DNA of 64,000 nucleotides, from NCBI GenBank assembly GCA_009823505.1, contig VZQC01013302.1, positions 1,467,933 to 1,531,932 of the forward strand, in the 5' to 3' direction. Shown here piece by piece: positions 23,798 to 35,207 of the stretch (within the stretch, counting starts at the first letter, position 1; each line of letters opens with the position of its first letter). A program made the position numbers and the translations under genes. Below the pieces are notes generated by a model, which worked only from the letters and a program-made list of their open reading frames with translations, was not told the DNA's origin and did no database searches. Source of the stretch: Rhizomys pruinosus. Its lineage: Eukaryota > Chordata > Mammalia > Rodentia > Spalacidae.

Positions 23798-24125
23798 AAA
23801 AATCAAAACTCATTAACTTCAGATTAGTAAGAAAGACTAGTGCTGTAATTACCAACTAAAGACCAGATTCTGCATACCATGAAGTATCAGGAGGTGCTTC
23901 TAATTCTTTATAGAAAATTAGGATGGACACATGGAAGTAGGCAAATTACTATACTCAGATGGTCTACAGAGTCAACAAATGGGACTCCTAGGTCATATTT
24001 GTTTACCTGTGACCTTAGTAAACTTTCTTTTTGTCTTTTATGTAACAGGGTCTAATAGTAGCCCCAGATATCCTGGAACTCACTATGTAGAAAGGGCTGG
24101 ACTTCCAAAAAAAAAAAAAAGGGGA

Positions 24126-24382
24126 GGGCTGGAGAGATGGCCTAGCGGTTAAGAGTGCGTGACCACTCTTACAGAGAACACAGGTTCGATCCCAAGCACA
24201 CACATGGTGGCCGAGAACCGGTCTGAAACTTCCATTCCAGGAGAACTCCAATTACAGGAGAACTCCAGGGGAATCCGACACCCTATTCTGACCTCCGTGG
24301 CCAATTGCACGACACGGGTGCACAGACCTGCATGCAGACAGTACATTCATACACAATACAGAAATAAAAAAAAAAAAAAAAG
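24126..24382 (+). mobile_element. B2-like SINE with many small insertions
   Basis: GGGCTGGAGAGATGGCCTAG through CACAATACAGAAATAAA. Unusual single-base insertions relative to sister copies: GTGCGTGACCACTC, GAACCGGTCTGAAACTTCC and GTGGCCAATTGCACG. Confidence 0.9.
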
Positions 24383-24529
24383 CCGGGGGCTGGTGGCACA
24401 CGCCGTTAATCCCTAGCACTTGGGAGGCAGGAGTTCAAGGCCAGGCCGGTCTACAGAGTGAGTTCCAGGCAGCTGGGGCTACAGGAGACCCTGTCTTGAA
24501 AAGACCAAAAAAAAAAAAAAAAAAAAAAA
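24383..24529 (+). mobile_element. B1 SINE with small indels
   Basis: GCCGGGGGCTGGTGGCACAC through CTGTCTTGAAAAGACC and a 31-base A-run. Abuts the B2-like SINE tail. Part of the same inserted block. Confidence 0.88.
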
Positions 24530-24842
24530 AAAGGGCTGGACTTGAATTCACAGAGATCCACCTCCCTCTGCCTCTCAAGTGCTGGGACTAAAGGCATATT
24601 CCACCACGCCCAGCTCTTAGTAAACTTAAGTAATGGTGATGCTCAACAGCCAAGACTGTGTCTATGACAAATTCATATGAGAAGGCTAGGTGATAAGAGT
24701 TGTTTTAGGAATTAAATAAATCCTAATATGTACTGATTTCTCTCTTCCTTTTTAAACTTTAATGTCCACCTTTGGAAACACTTGAAATTAAATATCCCTA
24801 GGCTTGATTCCCAATTTCCCAGCTTTACAAAAGATATTCTAG

Positions 24843-24989
24843 CTGAGCATGGTGGCACAAGCCTTTAATCCCAGCACTTGGGAAACAGAGGCAAGCAGAT
24901 TTCTGTGAGTTCAAGGTCTACACAGAGAGTTCCAGGACAGCTGGGGCTACAGGGAGACCCTGTCTCAAAAAGTCCAAAAAAAAAAAAAA
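24843..24989 (+). mobile_element. B1 SINE with TSD
   Basis: CTGAGCATGGTGGCACAAGC through GACCCTGTCTCAAAAAGTCC. AAAGATATTCTAG flanks both sides (ends at 24842 and 25002). Lacks about 10 bases in the middle (TCAAGGTCTACACAGAGAGT). Confidence 0.9.
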
Positions 24990-25002
24990 AAGATATTCTA
25001 GG

Positions 25003-25470
25003 GCTGGCAAGGTTGCAGTTGCTAAAAGCATGTGATGGTTAACTTGACTGTCAACTTGACACAACTTAGAATCACCTAGGGAGAGAGTCTCAGTGAGGGA
25101 TTGTCTGCACTGGGTTGAACTGTGTGCATGTCTATGGGGGACTGTCATCAGTGATATAGGAAAGCCCACCCTGAAAGCAGATGGCACCATTTCCTAATTT
25201 GGGGCTTTGCACTATATAAGAGTAGAGAAGCTAGTTGAATACTGAGCATGGCTGCATTCATTTCTGTATGTTCTTAACTGTGGATGTGATATGCCCAGTT
25301 GTTTGAAGTCCCTGTCTTGAATTCCTCACAATAAGGAACTATAACCTGAAATTTTTAGGTAAAATGAACTTGTTTCTCCTCTTAGTTGGTTTTTGTCAAG
25401 GTATTGCATCACAGTAACAGAATTAAAACTAGGACACTGCACCAACCCAAAGACCTGATCTTCGAGAGCT
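25003..25470 (+). mobile_element. tRNA-derived SINE fragment split by an LTR
   Basis: GGCTGGCAAGGTTGCAGTTG followed by an LTR insertion, then CTGCACCAACCCAAAGACCT GATC-type sequence that continues the B4/ID-like head. Confidence 0.5.
25031..25436 (+). mobile_element. Solo MaLR-type LTR
   Basis: About 406 bp, beginning TGTGATGGTTAACTTGACTG and ending AACTAGGACA (TG...CA). Contains a TATA-like ACTATATAAGAG near 25211 and a region matching MaLR LTR 3' ends (TTGTCAAGGTATTGCATCAC). No internal sequence. Confidence 0.75.
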
Positions 25471-25518
25471 TTGAAGGTCTCACAGTTTTGGACAGCCAAA
25501 AGTTGCCTTCTGACCTAT

Positions 25519-25552
25519 ACACACACACATACACACACACACACACACACAC
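25519..25552 (+). repeat. (CA)n microsatellite
   Basis: About 16 CA units with one AT interruption. Confidence 0.92.
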
Positions 25553-25559
25553 ATCATAT

Positions 25560-26050
25560 ACACAATAATAGGTAAAATGAAAATAAAGTTTACCCTTCAA
25601 ATTATAATATATGTGCTTATTTATACATATATATGTTCCAACTCTGTGAAATCAAGAAAAAAGAAAGAAGAAACATTTTTGAGGTTTAACATGTCAATAT
25701 ATAGTGACCTGGTATTCCGTTATAAAAAAATATGTGAAAAAAAAAAAAAATAAATAAATAAATAAATAAAAATAAAAGAATATGTGGTACTTGACAGGAA
25801 ATGAGAAACATTTGCAAACATACATGCTGTAGACACTAATTGCATTTGGTTTTGTTTTTCATTGGATAACAGAGTTCATTGAGACTTTTCTGTATATTCC
25901 CTATATAATCCATAAAGAGCATTATCACAGACATTTTTTCCACTATCTTCACAGTTTATCAATGTCTTTAGTAGCCTTGAGTCCATTTTATTTCATTTCA
26001 AATCCCTGATCTTTTGATGAATGTTAAAAGCAAACTGTACATTCTCAATT
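25560..26050. other. No gene seen; A-rich tract at 25736-25782
   Basis: AT-rich DNA including a poly-A and (TAAA)n stretch. Confidence 0.4.
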
Positions 26051-26441
26051 TTTACTTAATTAATATTTTGTTGATACCTTGAGAATATCATATGGTATAG
26101 TTTGATCATATCAAGACACCCCTTCCCCATTTCCACCTCTACCTTACTCCCTCCACCCCTGACTTCATGTCCTCTATTATTTTTAAAGGCCTATTAAGTT
26201 GTTATATTCCTCATGATCTAAAGACAACTGTGCTCTTCCATTGTGGATCCCTGAACATGTTCTAGAGTTGACCTAACATTTATTTTCAGACCTTGGATTT
26301 TGGTATATGATGGAGTGTATGTGTACATCTTTTAGAGTAATATGGGATTAAAATGGAAAGATGAGAATCAAGAAATATGATATGGAAATAACATACAGTT
26401 TGTTTCCAAAGGATATGATTTTAATATAGGTGCAATGTAAC

Positions 26442-26936
26442 AGGCTGGTGCAACTTATCCTTTCTGGGTGCTTAAAGACTGTACTTAATGTCCATACCAA
26501 TTTGGCCAAGGGACCTAAGGGATAATTTTGTTCCTTGCCCTCAGAGGTCAACCAAGTCTTAGGGGATTATGCATGCGGGCATCTCTTGAAATGTCCTGCA
26601 AATGTGGCTCACCAGTCTTCCTGTTTAGGGAGGTCTTGGAGAGCCACTAATGGGACTTCAGCCAGTGTCTAGTCTATCAAGAGGAAAGTCTGCTCATGCT
26701 TCAGAAAAGGAAGCCTGATCTATCAAGACCTGATTTTGTCCTCGAGTGGATGGAACTGGTAAATGGAAAGCTGAAAGGAACAAGGGACTCACCCATCCTT
26801 CCCCCCAAAAAAACCCTGAGAGACCCCTGAGGACCAGATCCTCAACTGACCTCAAGAAAACAAAAACCTTGGTTAATCTGGGCTAACTGTGTAGCCTTAA
26901 GCATCCAAAAAGAAAGTACAACCAGAAAGAAATAGT
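26442..26936 (+). repeat. Block shared with provirus interior at 53284-53756
   Basis: Co-linear similarity over about 480 bp: AACTTATCCTTTCTGG, GTGGATGGAACTGGTAAA, GAGGACCAGATCCTCAACTG and TTGGTTAATCTGGGCTAACT occur in the same order in both places. Suggests an ERV-derived piece. Confidence 0.85.
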
Positions 26937-27461
26937 AAGGCCAGAGAAACTGTACTCCAGACATAAAACTTGAGATCTTAGTAAAAAGACAAAAAGAAAA
27001 AATGAGAGTGCACTGTTGTTTGGCCTGTCTTCAATTCTTACTGGCAAGTGCATCTACTCTGTGGCTGCCACTGCTTTCAGCACTCCTCAGAGACATGAGA
27101 CACAGCTTTTTAACCTTCCAATATGGACTGAAGACTCATGTCTCTCTAAGAATCCTCCAAACCTTCAATGCCGGATGGGGAATACTGAGATAACCAGCTT
27201 GTGGACTGAGCAACTAAGGGGATTTCAGCCTCGTCAGAATATAGACTGCCATTGTTGGATTACCTGGGCTGTATCATGGAGGCCAGTACAGGGGGATCAA
27301 GACGGAATGCGTGCTTACTGGACTTCATTTGGGGGACCATGGGAAGGAAAGACCCCAATGATGGTTGTTTGGGCTTGCCAAGGAGGAACCTTCGAGCACT
27401 TCCTTAAGGAAAACATGACATCTTTTAGGGAAAAAAAAAGTACTCCAATTCAAGTGATACA

Positions 27462-27545
27462 TGTATGTATGTATGTATGTATGTATTTATGTATGTATGT
27501 ATGTATATATATATATTACTATGTATATATATATATATGTATATA
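27462..27545 (+). repeat. (ATGT)n/(AT)n microsatellite
   Basis: ATGTATGT units passing into TATATATAT. Creates the poly-Tyr/Val/Cys tail of the open frames here. Confidence 0.9.
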
Positions 27546-27904
27546 TACTGAAGCAATACAAGTTGGAGAGAACAACAACAACAAATGAACTGGAAAAGAA
27601 ACTCTGGAAAGACTCAGAAAAAGATGCAGGACATGTTTGGCAGAGTGCAGGGACTTGGGGGGGTGGGGGACATGGAAAGGGAAGTGACTCTAAATTTGAT
27701 TGAGAAATGATGTATGACTTATGGAAAAAGTTTAATAACAATAAAAAATAAAGGCCTATTAAGTCTAATTTGTGTCTCCAAATGATCTTGGGTCTGGGTC
27801 CATCCCCCAGAGCCTGACCAACCTGCCCAGTGTCACAACCTTAAAGAAAACTGATTCTCCCTCTTCCAGGAGCTATTCATTGCCGCTAGTTCTTCAGCTT
27901 TTTT

Positions 27905-28123
27905 CTTTGAACATTTTTTTCTTTTCTTTATTTTTATTTCATGTGTATGAGTGTTATGTCTGCATATGTTTAAGTGCACCATGTCATGCAACGCCTGAGG
28001 AGGACAGAAGAGGGTGTTAGATCCCCTGGAAGTGGAGTTACAGACAGTTGTTAGCTCCCATGTGGGTGCTGGGATTTGAACCCAGGTCTTCTGCTCTTAA
28101 CCACTGAGCCATCTCTCCAGCCC
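27905..28123 (-). mobile_element. B2-like SINE, antisense
   Basis: TTTATTTCATGTGTATGAGT through CACTGAGCCATCTCTCCAGC. Similar flanks TTCAGCTTTTTTC and CTCAGCTTTTC suggest a TSD. Confidence 0.88.
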
Positions 28124-28132
28124 TCAGCTTTT

Positions 28133-28135
<3 letters not shown>

Positions 28136-28172
<37 letters not shown>

Positions 28173-28177
28173 TTTTT
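28136..28177 (+). repeat. (CT)n and poly-T tract
   Basis: About 14 CT units followed by 14 T. Confidence 0.9.
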
Positions 28178-29594
28178 CTGATTGTTCTCGCAGACACTCG
28201 GCAATAAGATCCTTGGCCAAGTTCAGTCCCCAGACCCTGTTACAGTGATCATGTCTCATGTCAGTGGCCTGAATTTATCAATTATTATAGCAGCCAAGAA
28301 GAAAATGTGCTTGAGTTACTGACCTTTTCAATGCTGAACAAAGGGAAAGTCATAGCTTCCACATTTAGTGGTTCTAATAACCAGCAGCCACACCCTTTGA
28401 TGACTTCTTGTTCCTGTTTTTACAGAAACCCATGTCAGGGACTTCAAATGGTGAAATGGGGACCACCATTTTTGCCTTTGACTAGTTCTGCATGAATACG
28501 GCCCATGTTATCAGCCTTTGCAGGGATGTGAGAACGCAAGCAGCAGCTTCATTATATCATGCAGTGCACATGGCTGTCAGTCAGGATAATCACATAATCA
28601 CATACTTGTGGAAAAGTGTTGAGGGGATGAACGTAAAAGGCCAGGAACCAACTGATGAGTGCAGCAAAGCAGGCTGTGGAAAAACAAGGCTCCCTCACTC
28701 TCCTCCTCACATACTCACCATTCCCTACCTGCCTACTTGGAATCCAGTTCCCTATCGAGCATCACAGCTGATCTGCAATTAGCTAGAATCATGGGGAGCA
28801 AGCAGAAAGCTTGCCGAGACTGAAGGGGATATCGGCTACGGGGATATTTGCAGGAAGAGGTTAAGCAACAGTTTGTACATCGGGCTGGTAAAAACCAGTG
28901 ACACAGCAGGTCTCCTGATCATTTTCATCTGCTCTTTTTCTTGCAATGATAATAAATAATTAGCTTTGCTCATGATATTTCATTTGATGCTATATATCTT
29001 CTGTGAAACTGTTGCTGAGAGAATCATCCTTGTCTTGGAACTCAGTGAACCAGCTCATTCAGAGGGGTAATGGACATTTATCCAAGAACACATGCTCCTC
29101 AGCAGTCGAACTCCTCTGACTCCTGCTTCTGTGGCTTTTCTCCCACACCACCTCTCTCCTTGCTAGTGCTGAGTGGTGAGGTCCACTTCTCTCCCAGCTC
29201 CGGTCGTTCAGGTCTTCTCGTCCTGTGGTCACGTGCATGGTATGTGGCAGCACTGCGTTCTGTCAGCCCTCCTTTCCCTTACTGCTAGTAAGTGAGTAGA
29301 GGAAGTGGAAAGTCCAAGCAGATTCCCAGTCCCGCTCCCTTGTTCATGGCCTTTGAGAAAGTAAGGAAGACAGTCACAGGGTTTTCAGAACATCTAGCTG
29401 CTGACAGATAAAGTGATTCATTCCTCACACCCATTACCTAGGCTCTACTGTACTGGGTCAGGAGAAGCACATGTCCACTGCGATTTCAGTATTATCCACA
29501 CAGGACAATTCACACCAGTCTCTGCTCCTCTCTCCAATGTTGGTAAATCTGATGTTTATCTTATAGAAACAATTACTGATTTTAAAAGTCATCC
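28178..29594. other. No feature recognised
   Basis: Unique-looking sequence with mixed composition. Open frames at 28492-28782 (96 codons), 29070-29288 and 29413-29664 lack motifs or exon signals, and the last runs into a B1. Confidence 0.4.
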
Positions 29595-29767
29595 CGGGCT
29601 GGGTGTGGTGGTGCACGCCTTTAATCCCAGCACTTGGGAGGCAGAGGCAGGCAAATCTCTGTGAGTTCAAGTCCAGCCTCAAACACATAGTGAGCTCCAG
29701 GCCAGCTGGGAATAAAGGGAGACCCTGTCTCAAAAATACCAAAAAAATAAATAATAAATAAATAAAT
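29595..29767 (+). mobile_element. B1 SINE with TSD
   Basis: GGCTGGGTGTGGTGGTGCAC through GACCCTGTCTCAAAAATACC and an (AAAT)n tail. AAAAGTCATCC flanks both ends (from about 29583 and 29769). Confidence 0.93.
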
Positions 29768-29869
29768 AAAAAGTCATCCTGGCCTACTCATTCTCTATAC
29801 GCATATCTGAGGACATTTCAGATTTACACACAGCTTTAAAATAAAAGGAGTTAACTGAATCTTTTAAAT

Positions 29870-30098
29870 TTGTTATTTTTAATTATATTTTACTGTGTGC
29901 ATGTGTGTGCATGTGTGTGTATGTGTGTGTGTGTGTGTGTTTGTGTGTGTGTACTTGTGCACAGGTGCCATGTTACACAAATCGTAGGACAACCATTTGG
30001 AGTCAGCTCTCTCCTTCCACCATGTGGGGTTCCAGGATCAAACTCGGGCTGTCAGTCTTGGCAGCCACCTTTACCCATGTAGCCATCTCACCAGCCCC
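29870..30098 (-). mobile_element. Old tRNA-derived SINE, antisense, with (TG)n
   Basis: The antisense head ends GTAGCCATCTCACCAGCCCC. The middle has TCCACCATGTGGGGTTCCAG. The (TG)n microsatellite at 29895-29952 lies in its tail. Probably B3/B4-type rather than the young family. Confidence 0.75.
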
Positions 30099-30935
30099 CA
30101 ATGGGTGCACTTTAAAGCTCCTTAAATCAAATGAGACTAACTGTCTGGATCAGAAGCTATTGGAAACAAGTAGGATATGAAGTCCCAAATAGTGCCCACC
30201 TCCCTCAGACCCTCTACACTCTCATTGATGGACGATCAGGAGCCAAGGCCACTTTTGTTATTCTTTAGTCTTTATTAGGGTTCCAAGAGCCTTGGGTTTG
30301 GAAACTTAACTACAGTTTGGCTATGTTAGGAATTGTTTTCTCGAATAAATGTGCTTGAAAACAAACCCCTTCTGCTGCCTCCACACCAACTGTACTAGCA
30401 ACATACTTTCTGGTTGTGCTGGGGGTTTTGTTGCTGTTGTTGTCTTAGGAATTTGAGAGCAGGGAAAATGGAAATAGGTACAGAGAAGTTGATTTCTATA
30501 CTCAACCATTTAGCTGGCTCCCTTCTAACCACAAAATAGTAGTGCACACATTCATGTGGCTGCATTCTATTTTAGCTGTCTGTGTACTTGAAAATGAGAA
30601 TAGAGATCAAAACTTATCTTAATCTCTATTTCAGTAAATCTGGATATTTCCACACTTCCAAATTGGAAGGATGGAAAATGTATTCATAATTATATTTTAC
30701 CATCATTATTAACTAAATAAAAGATAAATTACTACCTGCGATTACTGAAAAGATTTTTTTCTATTACTGAAGCTTTGTGCTAATTTTTCACATATGAAGA
30801 TGTATTTCTACAAATCATTAAAAAGATGAAAATGAATTTTATTGAAAAATACACATTCTCTGGAAGCAATGTCAATGCAGGATTTTTATAACATATGCTG
30901 TCACACCTGGCTTCATTGATTATTTCTTTATTCAT
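30099..30935. other. No feature recognised
   Basis: AT-rich unique-looking sequence. Confidence 0.4.
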
Positions 30936-31459
30936 TTATTTATTGTTAAATATTTTATTATTTTTTACTTTACATGCATCACATGCATGTATATAAGTGT
31001 ACCGATGTTGTGCAGTGCCCGTGGAGGTCAGAACCAAACCCAGGTCCTTTGCGAGAGCAGTGTATTAGTTACTTCTCTTTTCCTCTGATGAAACACTGTG
31101 AGCAAGGGAACTTGCAAAAGGAAGAGTTTACTTAGCTTACAGTTCCAAGGGAATTAGAGTCCATCATAGTGGGGAGGCATGGTGGCAAAGGTAGCAGGAG
31201 TAGAAACTGAAGAGCTCACATCTTCAAGCAGGCACAGGAAGCAGGGAGTGACTCGAAATGGGCAAGGCTTAAGAACTCTCTAAGCCTACCCCCAGTGACA
31301 TGCTTCCTCCTGCAAGGCCACACCTCCTAAGATCTCCCAAAACAGTGTTCCCAACTGAGACAAAGTGTTCCGATGCTTGGAGCCTGTGGAGGACATTCTC
31401 ATTCAAACCACCACATTCCCATAGCCAGTGATTTTAACCATTGAGCCATCTTTCCAGTC
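30936..31459 (-). mobile_element. B2-like SINE, antisense, split by another repeat
   Basis: 30955-31060 (CATGCATGTATATAAGTGTA, AACCAAACCCAGGTCCTTTG) continues at 31416-31459 (TTTTAACCATTGAGCCATCT TTCC). Confidence 0.75.
31061..31415 (+). mobile_element. LTR-like rodent dispersed repeat
   Basis: About 355 bp, from TGTATTAGTTACTTCTCTTT to CATTCAAACCACCACA (TG...CA), with GGCCACACCTCCTAAGATCT. It is inserted within the SINE at 30936. Similar in layout to the 8581/56561 LTR family (GGAAGAGTTTACTTAGCTTA versus ...GGTTTATTCAGCTTACA), but distinct. Confidence 0.65.
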
Positions 31460-32535
31460 CTTCACTGAGTATTTTTTAAGGTACTAGAAATGGTGGTAAG
31501 GATCAAAATTTCAGAAATAGGTTACGTAAAATTTTGGCCCCCAAAGAATTGATACCTAGTAATAAAAATAGGCTTGTGTTCTGTTCACTTCACCTCTGGC
31601 ATGTCTGTTAATGCTTTCCAGGGAGATTAACATGTAAGACAATCACTGGGAGCAAACAGCTGGCTTAAAGGAGACTGGCACCAGCCACTGGGCTGGGAAT
31701 CTAAATGGAAAAGTTGGAAGAGAAGGAACAGGAAGAAGCCAGCACATGTGTGCAAACTCCCTTCTTCCTGAGCCAGTGTGTCTGTCACTGCTCCCATAGC
31801 CCATGGACATAAGAAACCCCTTCTGCAGCCTTTCAACATGCACTCAACACCTTTGACTCCAGGAAAATTTTAGGCCTTCAACATGAGATTGGGACATCTT
31901 CCCTCCTTCTCCAAGTGTCAGTCCTCCATTTCTGGACTATTCAGCCTCCTATCTTCTGAGCCAATCCAATATATTTCCCTTGATATGTATATTTTTTTCC
32001 AGAAAAATGATGTGTCACAGTTGTAAGGAATTTTCATTATGGTCAGGGAGAGTAAAAGATAGCTAATGAGAGACCACATAGGAAGATATTTTGGAAATAG
32101 AATGGATAATTTGTACTTAGCTATTAGGCAATATGGTGAAGACTACCCTTGGACAAGACATGCAAACTTAAACTAAATCACATCATTTCACTCACTCTGT
32201 ATTTAATAACTTCCAACTCTGAGCTCCTTTTGCCAGCACAGTAACAGTTGTAGGCCTTTGCTCTGACTCATAATGCTCAACATGATTAGTTTCTGGAAAT
32301 TTCTAGAAGTTCATGTCCTCCCCAATGCTGCCGGCCTTCTTTCTACTTCATGGAGGGGAAAAAAATAACCATTTGCTTCACCCTAGCCATTTGCCTGGCA
32401 TGCTCGCTCCTCAGCATTCAGGTGGTGGCCTTTGCTTATTATCCTCTAACAACAGCCAGTTCACAACCCACTGCCCAAGGCCATCTGCATTGCATCTTCC
32501 TGTTTACTATCAGATAGTACTTTGGGTTTGGCTTT
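31460..32535. other. No feature recognised
   Basis: Unique-looking sequence. Overlapping open frames at 31627-31843 (-) and 32313-32552 (+) are unsupported. Confidence 0.4.
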
Positions 32536-32680
32536 TTGCAGGGAGAGGGTAGACAGGGTCTCCTTGTAGCCCCAGCTGGCCTGGAACTCACTGTGTAGAT
32601 CAAGCTGAACTTTTTCTCACAGAGATCCACCCGCCTCCAAAGTGCTGGAATTAAAGGCGTGGGCTACCATGCCTGGCCAC
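32536..32680 (-). mobile_element. B1 SINE, antisense
   Basis: GACAGGGTCTCCTTGTAGCC through GTGGGCTACCATGCCTGGCC. Confidence 0.9.
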
Positions 32681-33334
32681 ATACTATTTTTAAACCAACA
32701 ATAAAATGTCTACTTATTTGCTTTTGGTGATCTACCTCCTCCAACAAAATTCAAGGGAAACAGACTAGGACTTTCTGCACTCTCAGCATCTAAAATATTT
32801 GCCAGCATGAGTTGAATAAATGAATAAATAATGACTATAAGAGTAAGGAAGCCAGAAGTGCATAGGACCATGAGAAATGAGGTTAGTCTAAAGAGTTCTT
32901 CTCTGATGAGGGCAAGGGCAGAGTAGAAAACTGGAAGATGGAGGCAATGAAGATATAAGCAATAATCCATGAGGAACAACATTATAAAACTTCCTTTTTA
33001 CAAGGAAGCATTCAGTGTGACTATCTTGTGAATTTTTATGCAATCCTAGAATTTTATATATACAAGTTTGAATTATTTGCATCTCTGGATTGCTATAAAT
33101 ACATTTTTTTTGTCTGTTTCAGTAGGGCCTGGTACTGACTATGTGCCTTATGGAAGAAAACATCTTTTAACTCATAAACCGTCATCTCTTCAACTATTGC
33201 TTCTTTGTTGAGTTCTCAATTACATGATTAATGCATTTAGGGAAAACATAGCCTGAAAACTCAAGGATAGTCAGTGGTAAAATACAAGCTACCTGAAAAA
33301 TGCCTTGCTGCATTGTTTGAAAAGTTTTTAACTC
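32681..33334. other. No feature recognised
   Basis: AT-rich unique-looking DNA. Confidence 0.4.
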
Positions 33335-33600
33335 GGATATTATGACTAAGTAACCTTGACTGCCAAGTTGATTGGACTGACCAGTGCTTAGGAGATCCAG
33401 AAAGTACATATTGGGTGTGTCTCGAAGGCATTTCCAGAGATTAACCAAGAGGGAAAAGCCCACACTAAATGTGGACAGCACCATCCCATAATTTAGGAAG
33501 CTGGATCGAAGCAGGAAATGGAGAAAGGCCATTCATGCGGTCATTCTTGCCCTCTGCTTCCGGACATCCCCGCCCTCCAACATAAGTTACTCAGAATCAG
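33335..33600 (+). mobile_element. MaLR-type LTR fragment
   Basis: AGAGATTAACCAAGAGGGAA AAG, CCCACACTAAATGTGGACAG and CACCATCCCATAATTTAGGA correspond in order to the middle of MaLR LTRs, and compare with CCCACCCTGAAAGCAGATGG at 25166. The ends are not defined. Confidence 0.55.
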
Positions 33601-34302
33601 GCACACACTCTTGGATGGGATGAAATTTCTGAAATAGAGCAAATCTAAGACCTTCCTCCCTTAAATTCTCAGACATTCAATCACAGAAAGGAAACTTACA
33701 AGACATGTATCTTCATGTGTTATTAGTATGATTATTTTTTAAATAAAATGAGTATCTGTGGTAAACAAAGGTAACTTTTTAAAGTCCTTTTTACCTAACA
33801 GGTAGGAACTTATAAGGATAAATTCAAACAGAAATGAAAAGATTAAGTGCAACAATGTTAACAATGTCCTTATTTGGAACAAAAAAAAAAAAACAGTAAC
33901 AAAATAATACATGGATCAACTTGATGGAAAATCCTGCGGTTTAAAAAAAATCTATACATAGAAATATTTATGTTATTTGAATGAAAATAACATAAAATAA
34001 CATTCATACTACAGTAGCTCCCCCCTCCCACCTGTGAGGAATATATTCCAAGACCCATAGTGGATTCTATGAAACTTCAGACAGTACCTGTTTTCCTATG
34101 TATGCATACATATAGTAAAATTTAGTATACAAAATATGCATAGTAAGAGAAAAATAGGAATAGCTAACAATAACATAAAACAGCCATAACCCATAACAAC
34201 ATATTTTTCCTTCATAATATTGTACATGGATTTATTGTTTTTCTGGATCTCATTAACCTCAGTACATATTTCCTTTTTTTCTTTAAGTTCCAAATGTTCC
34301 CT
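33601..34302. other. No feature recognised
   Basis: AT-rich sequence with a poly-A run near 33881. Confidence 0.4.
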
Positions 34303-34443
34303 TTTTTTTGAGACAGGGTCACCCTGTAGCTCTGGCTGTCCTGAACTCACTATGTAGATTAGGCTGGCCTTGAACTCACAGAGATCCACCTGCCTCTGCC
34401 TCCCAAGTGCTAGGATTAAAGGCATCGGCCACCACACCCTGCC
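34303..34443 (-). mobile_element. B1 SINE, antisense
   Basis: TTTTTGAGACAGGGTCACCC through GGCCACCACACCCTGCCC. Confidence 0.92.
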
Positions 34444-34449
34444 CAAATT

Positions 34450-34686
34450 TTCTTTTTTTGACATTTTATTTAATGTTTTTATTTTGTGTATATGAGTGTA
34501 CTGCCTGCATGTATGTAAGTGCACCTGTGTCATGCACTGCCCACAGAGGTCAGAAGAGGGTATCGGATACCCTGAAAGGAGAGTTACAGATGGTTGTTAG
34601 CTGCTGTGTGGGTGCAGGGAACTGAAACTGGATCTCTCTGCAAAGAGCGGTCCCTGCTCTTAACCACTGAGCTGTCTCTCTAGCCC
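34450..34686 (-). mobile_element. B2-like SINE, antisense
   Basis: TTTATTTTGTGTATATGAGT through CACTGAGCTGTCTCTCTAGC, directly next to the B1. Confidence 0.87.
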
Positions 34687-35193
34687 TCACAAATTTTCAT
34701 TTTTACCTTTTCACTTAAGCACTATGGCTTCCTTTAGGGATAACTGAATGTCTACAATCATTAGTCTTACACCTTGGGAAAACTATTGGGTAAAACTTAC
34801 ATTACTTGAATACATGAAGGGTAATACAGCAGTTGACCTGACAACCAACATGGCTACTGAGGCAGGGTGGGCCTCAGATGCAGCAGGAATATGCCAGGCA
34901 GCAAGAATATTTTAAAACTTGGGGAAATTGTTTCTCTCCCTAATTTTCTATTTAGTATTTTTATATCACCCTGGGCCACTGTCAACTAGAAATTTAAAAA
35001 GTAAAAGTGTGGACAAAAAAGGGCAGTTGTATAATAAATGAGACCAAAAATAGACTCTAAACTATGACAGTATTTATCCAACTCATATATAATTATGTAT
35101 GAATGATAAGACTTTGTCTATCCATTAACCTTATTAAGCTTGTGTTTTCTCACATGGAAACTATAAAAATGATTCCTATTAGTTCAATCCCAT
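34687..35193. other. No feature recognised
   Basis: AT-rich unique-looking sequence. Confidence 0.4.
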
Positions 35194-35207
35194 AAGAACT
35201 AGCTCTT

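Larger units (their letters stand above)
24030..24615 (-). mobile_element. Old antisense B1 split by a B2+B1 insertion
   Basis: Antisense B1 sequence at 24046-24104 (CAGGGTCTAATAGTAGCCCC, TCCTGGAACTCACTATGTAG) resumes at 24530-24615 (CTTGAATTCACAGAGATCCA, CACCACGCCCAGCTC). The 14 bases AAAGGGCTGGACTT occur at 24091-24104 and 24530-24543, so everything between is an insertion. Confidence 0.85.
26200..27748 (+). mobile_element. L1 3'-end insertion with 16-bp TSD and foreign internal block
   Basis: Begins in sense L1 3' UTR (ATTTATTTTCAGACCTTGGA, TCTTTTAGAGTAATATGGGA) and ends in L1 3' UTR (ACATGTTTGGCAGAGTGCAG, poly-A-like ATAACAATAAAAAATA). Flanked by an exact 16-bp TSD TAAAGGCCTATTAAGT at 26184-26199 and 27749-27764. 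Between the two L1 parts, about 26440-27550 is not L1. It includes the block homologous to the 53-kb provirus and an open frame at 27016-27588 without a recognised domain. Confidence 0.8.
26051..27900 (-). mobile_element. Old antisense L1 3' UTR, interrupted
   Basis: Antisense L1 3' UTR at 26051-26184 (CCTCCACCCCTGACTTCATG TCC) resumes after the insertion at 27765-27900 (TAATTTGTGTCTCCAAATGA, then AAAGAAAACTGATTCTCCCT). Removing 26200-27764 restores the order seen in the related antisense UTRs at 38.5 kb and 47.7 kb. Confidence 0.75.

Noticed and set aside
27016..27588. 190-codon frame
   Set aside because: Lies within an ERV-homologous block inside an L1 insertion and ends in an ATGT microsatellite. 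No retroviral motif identifiable, so not called as a gene.
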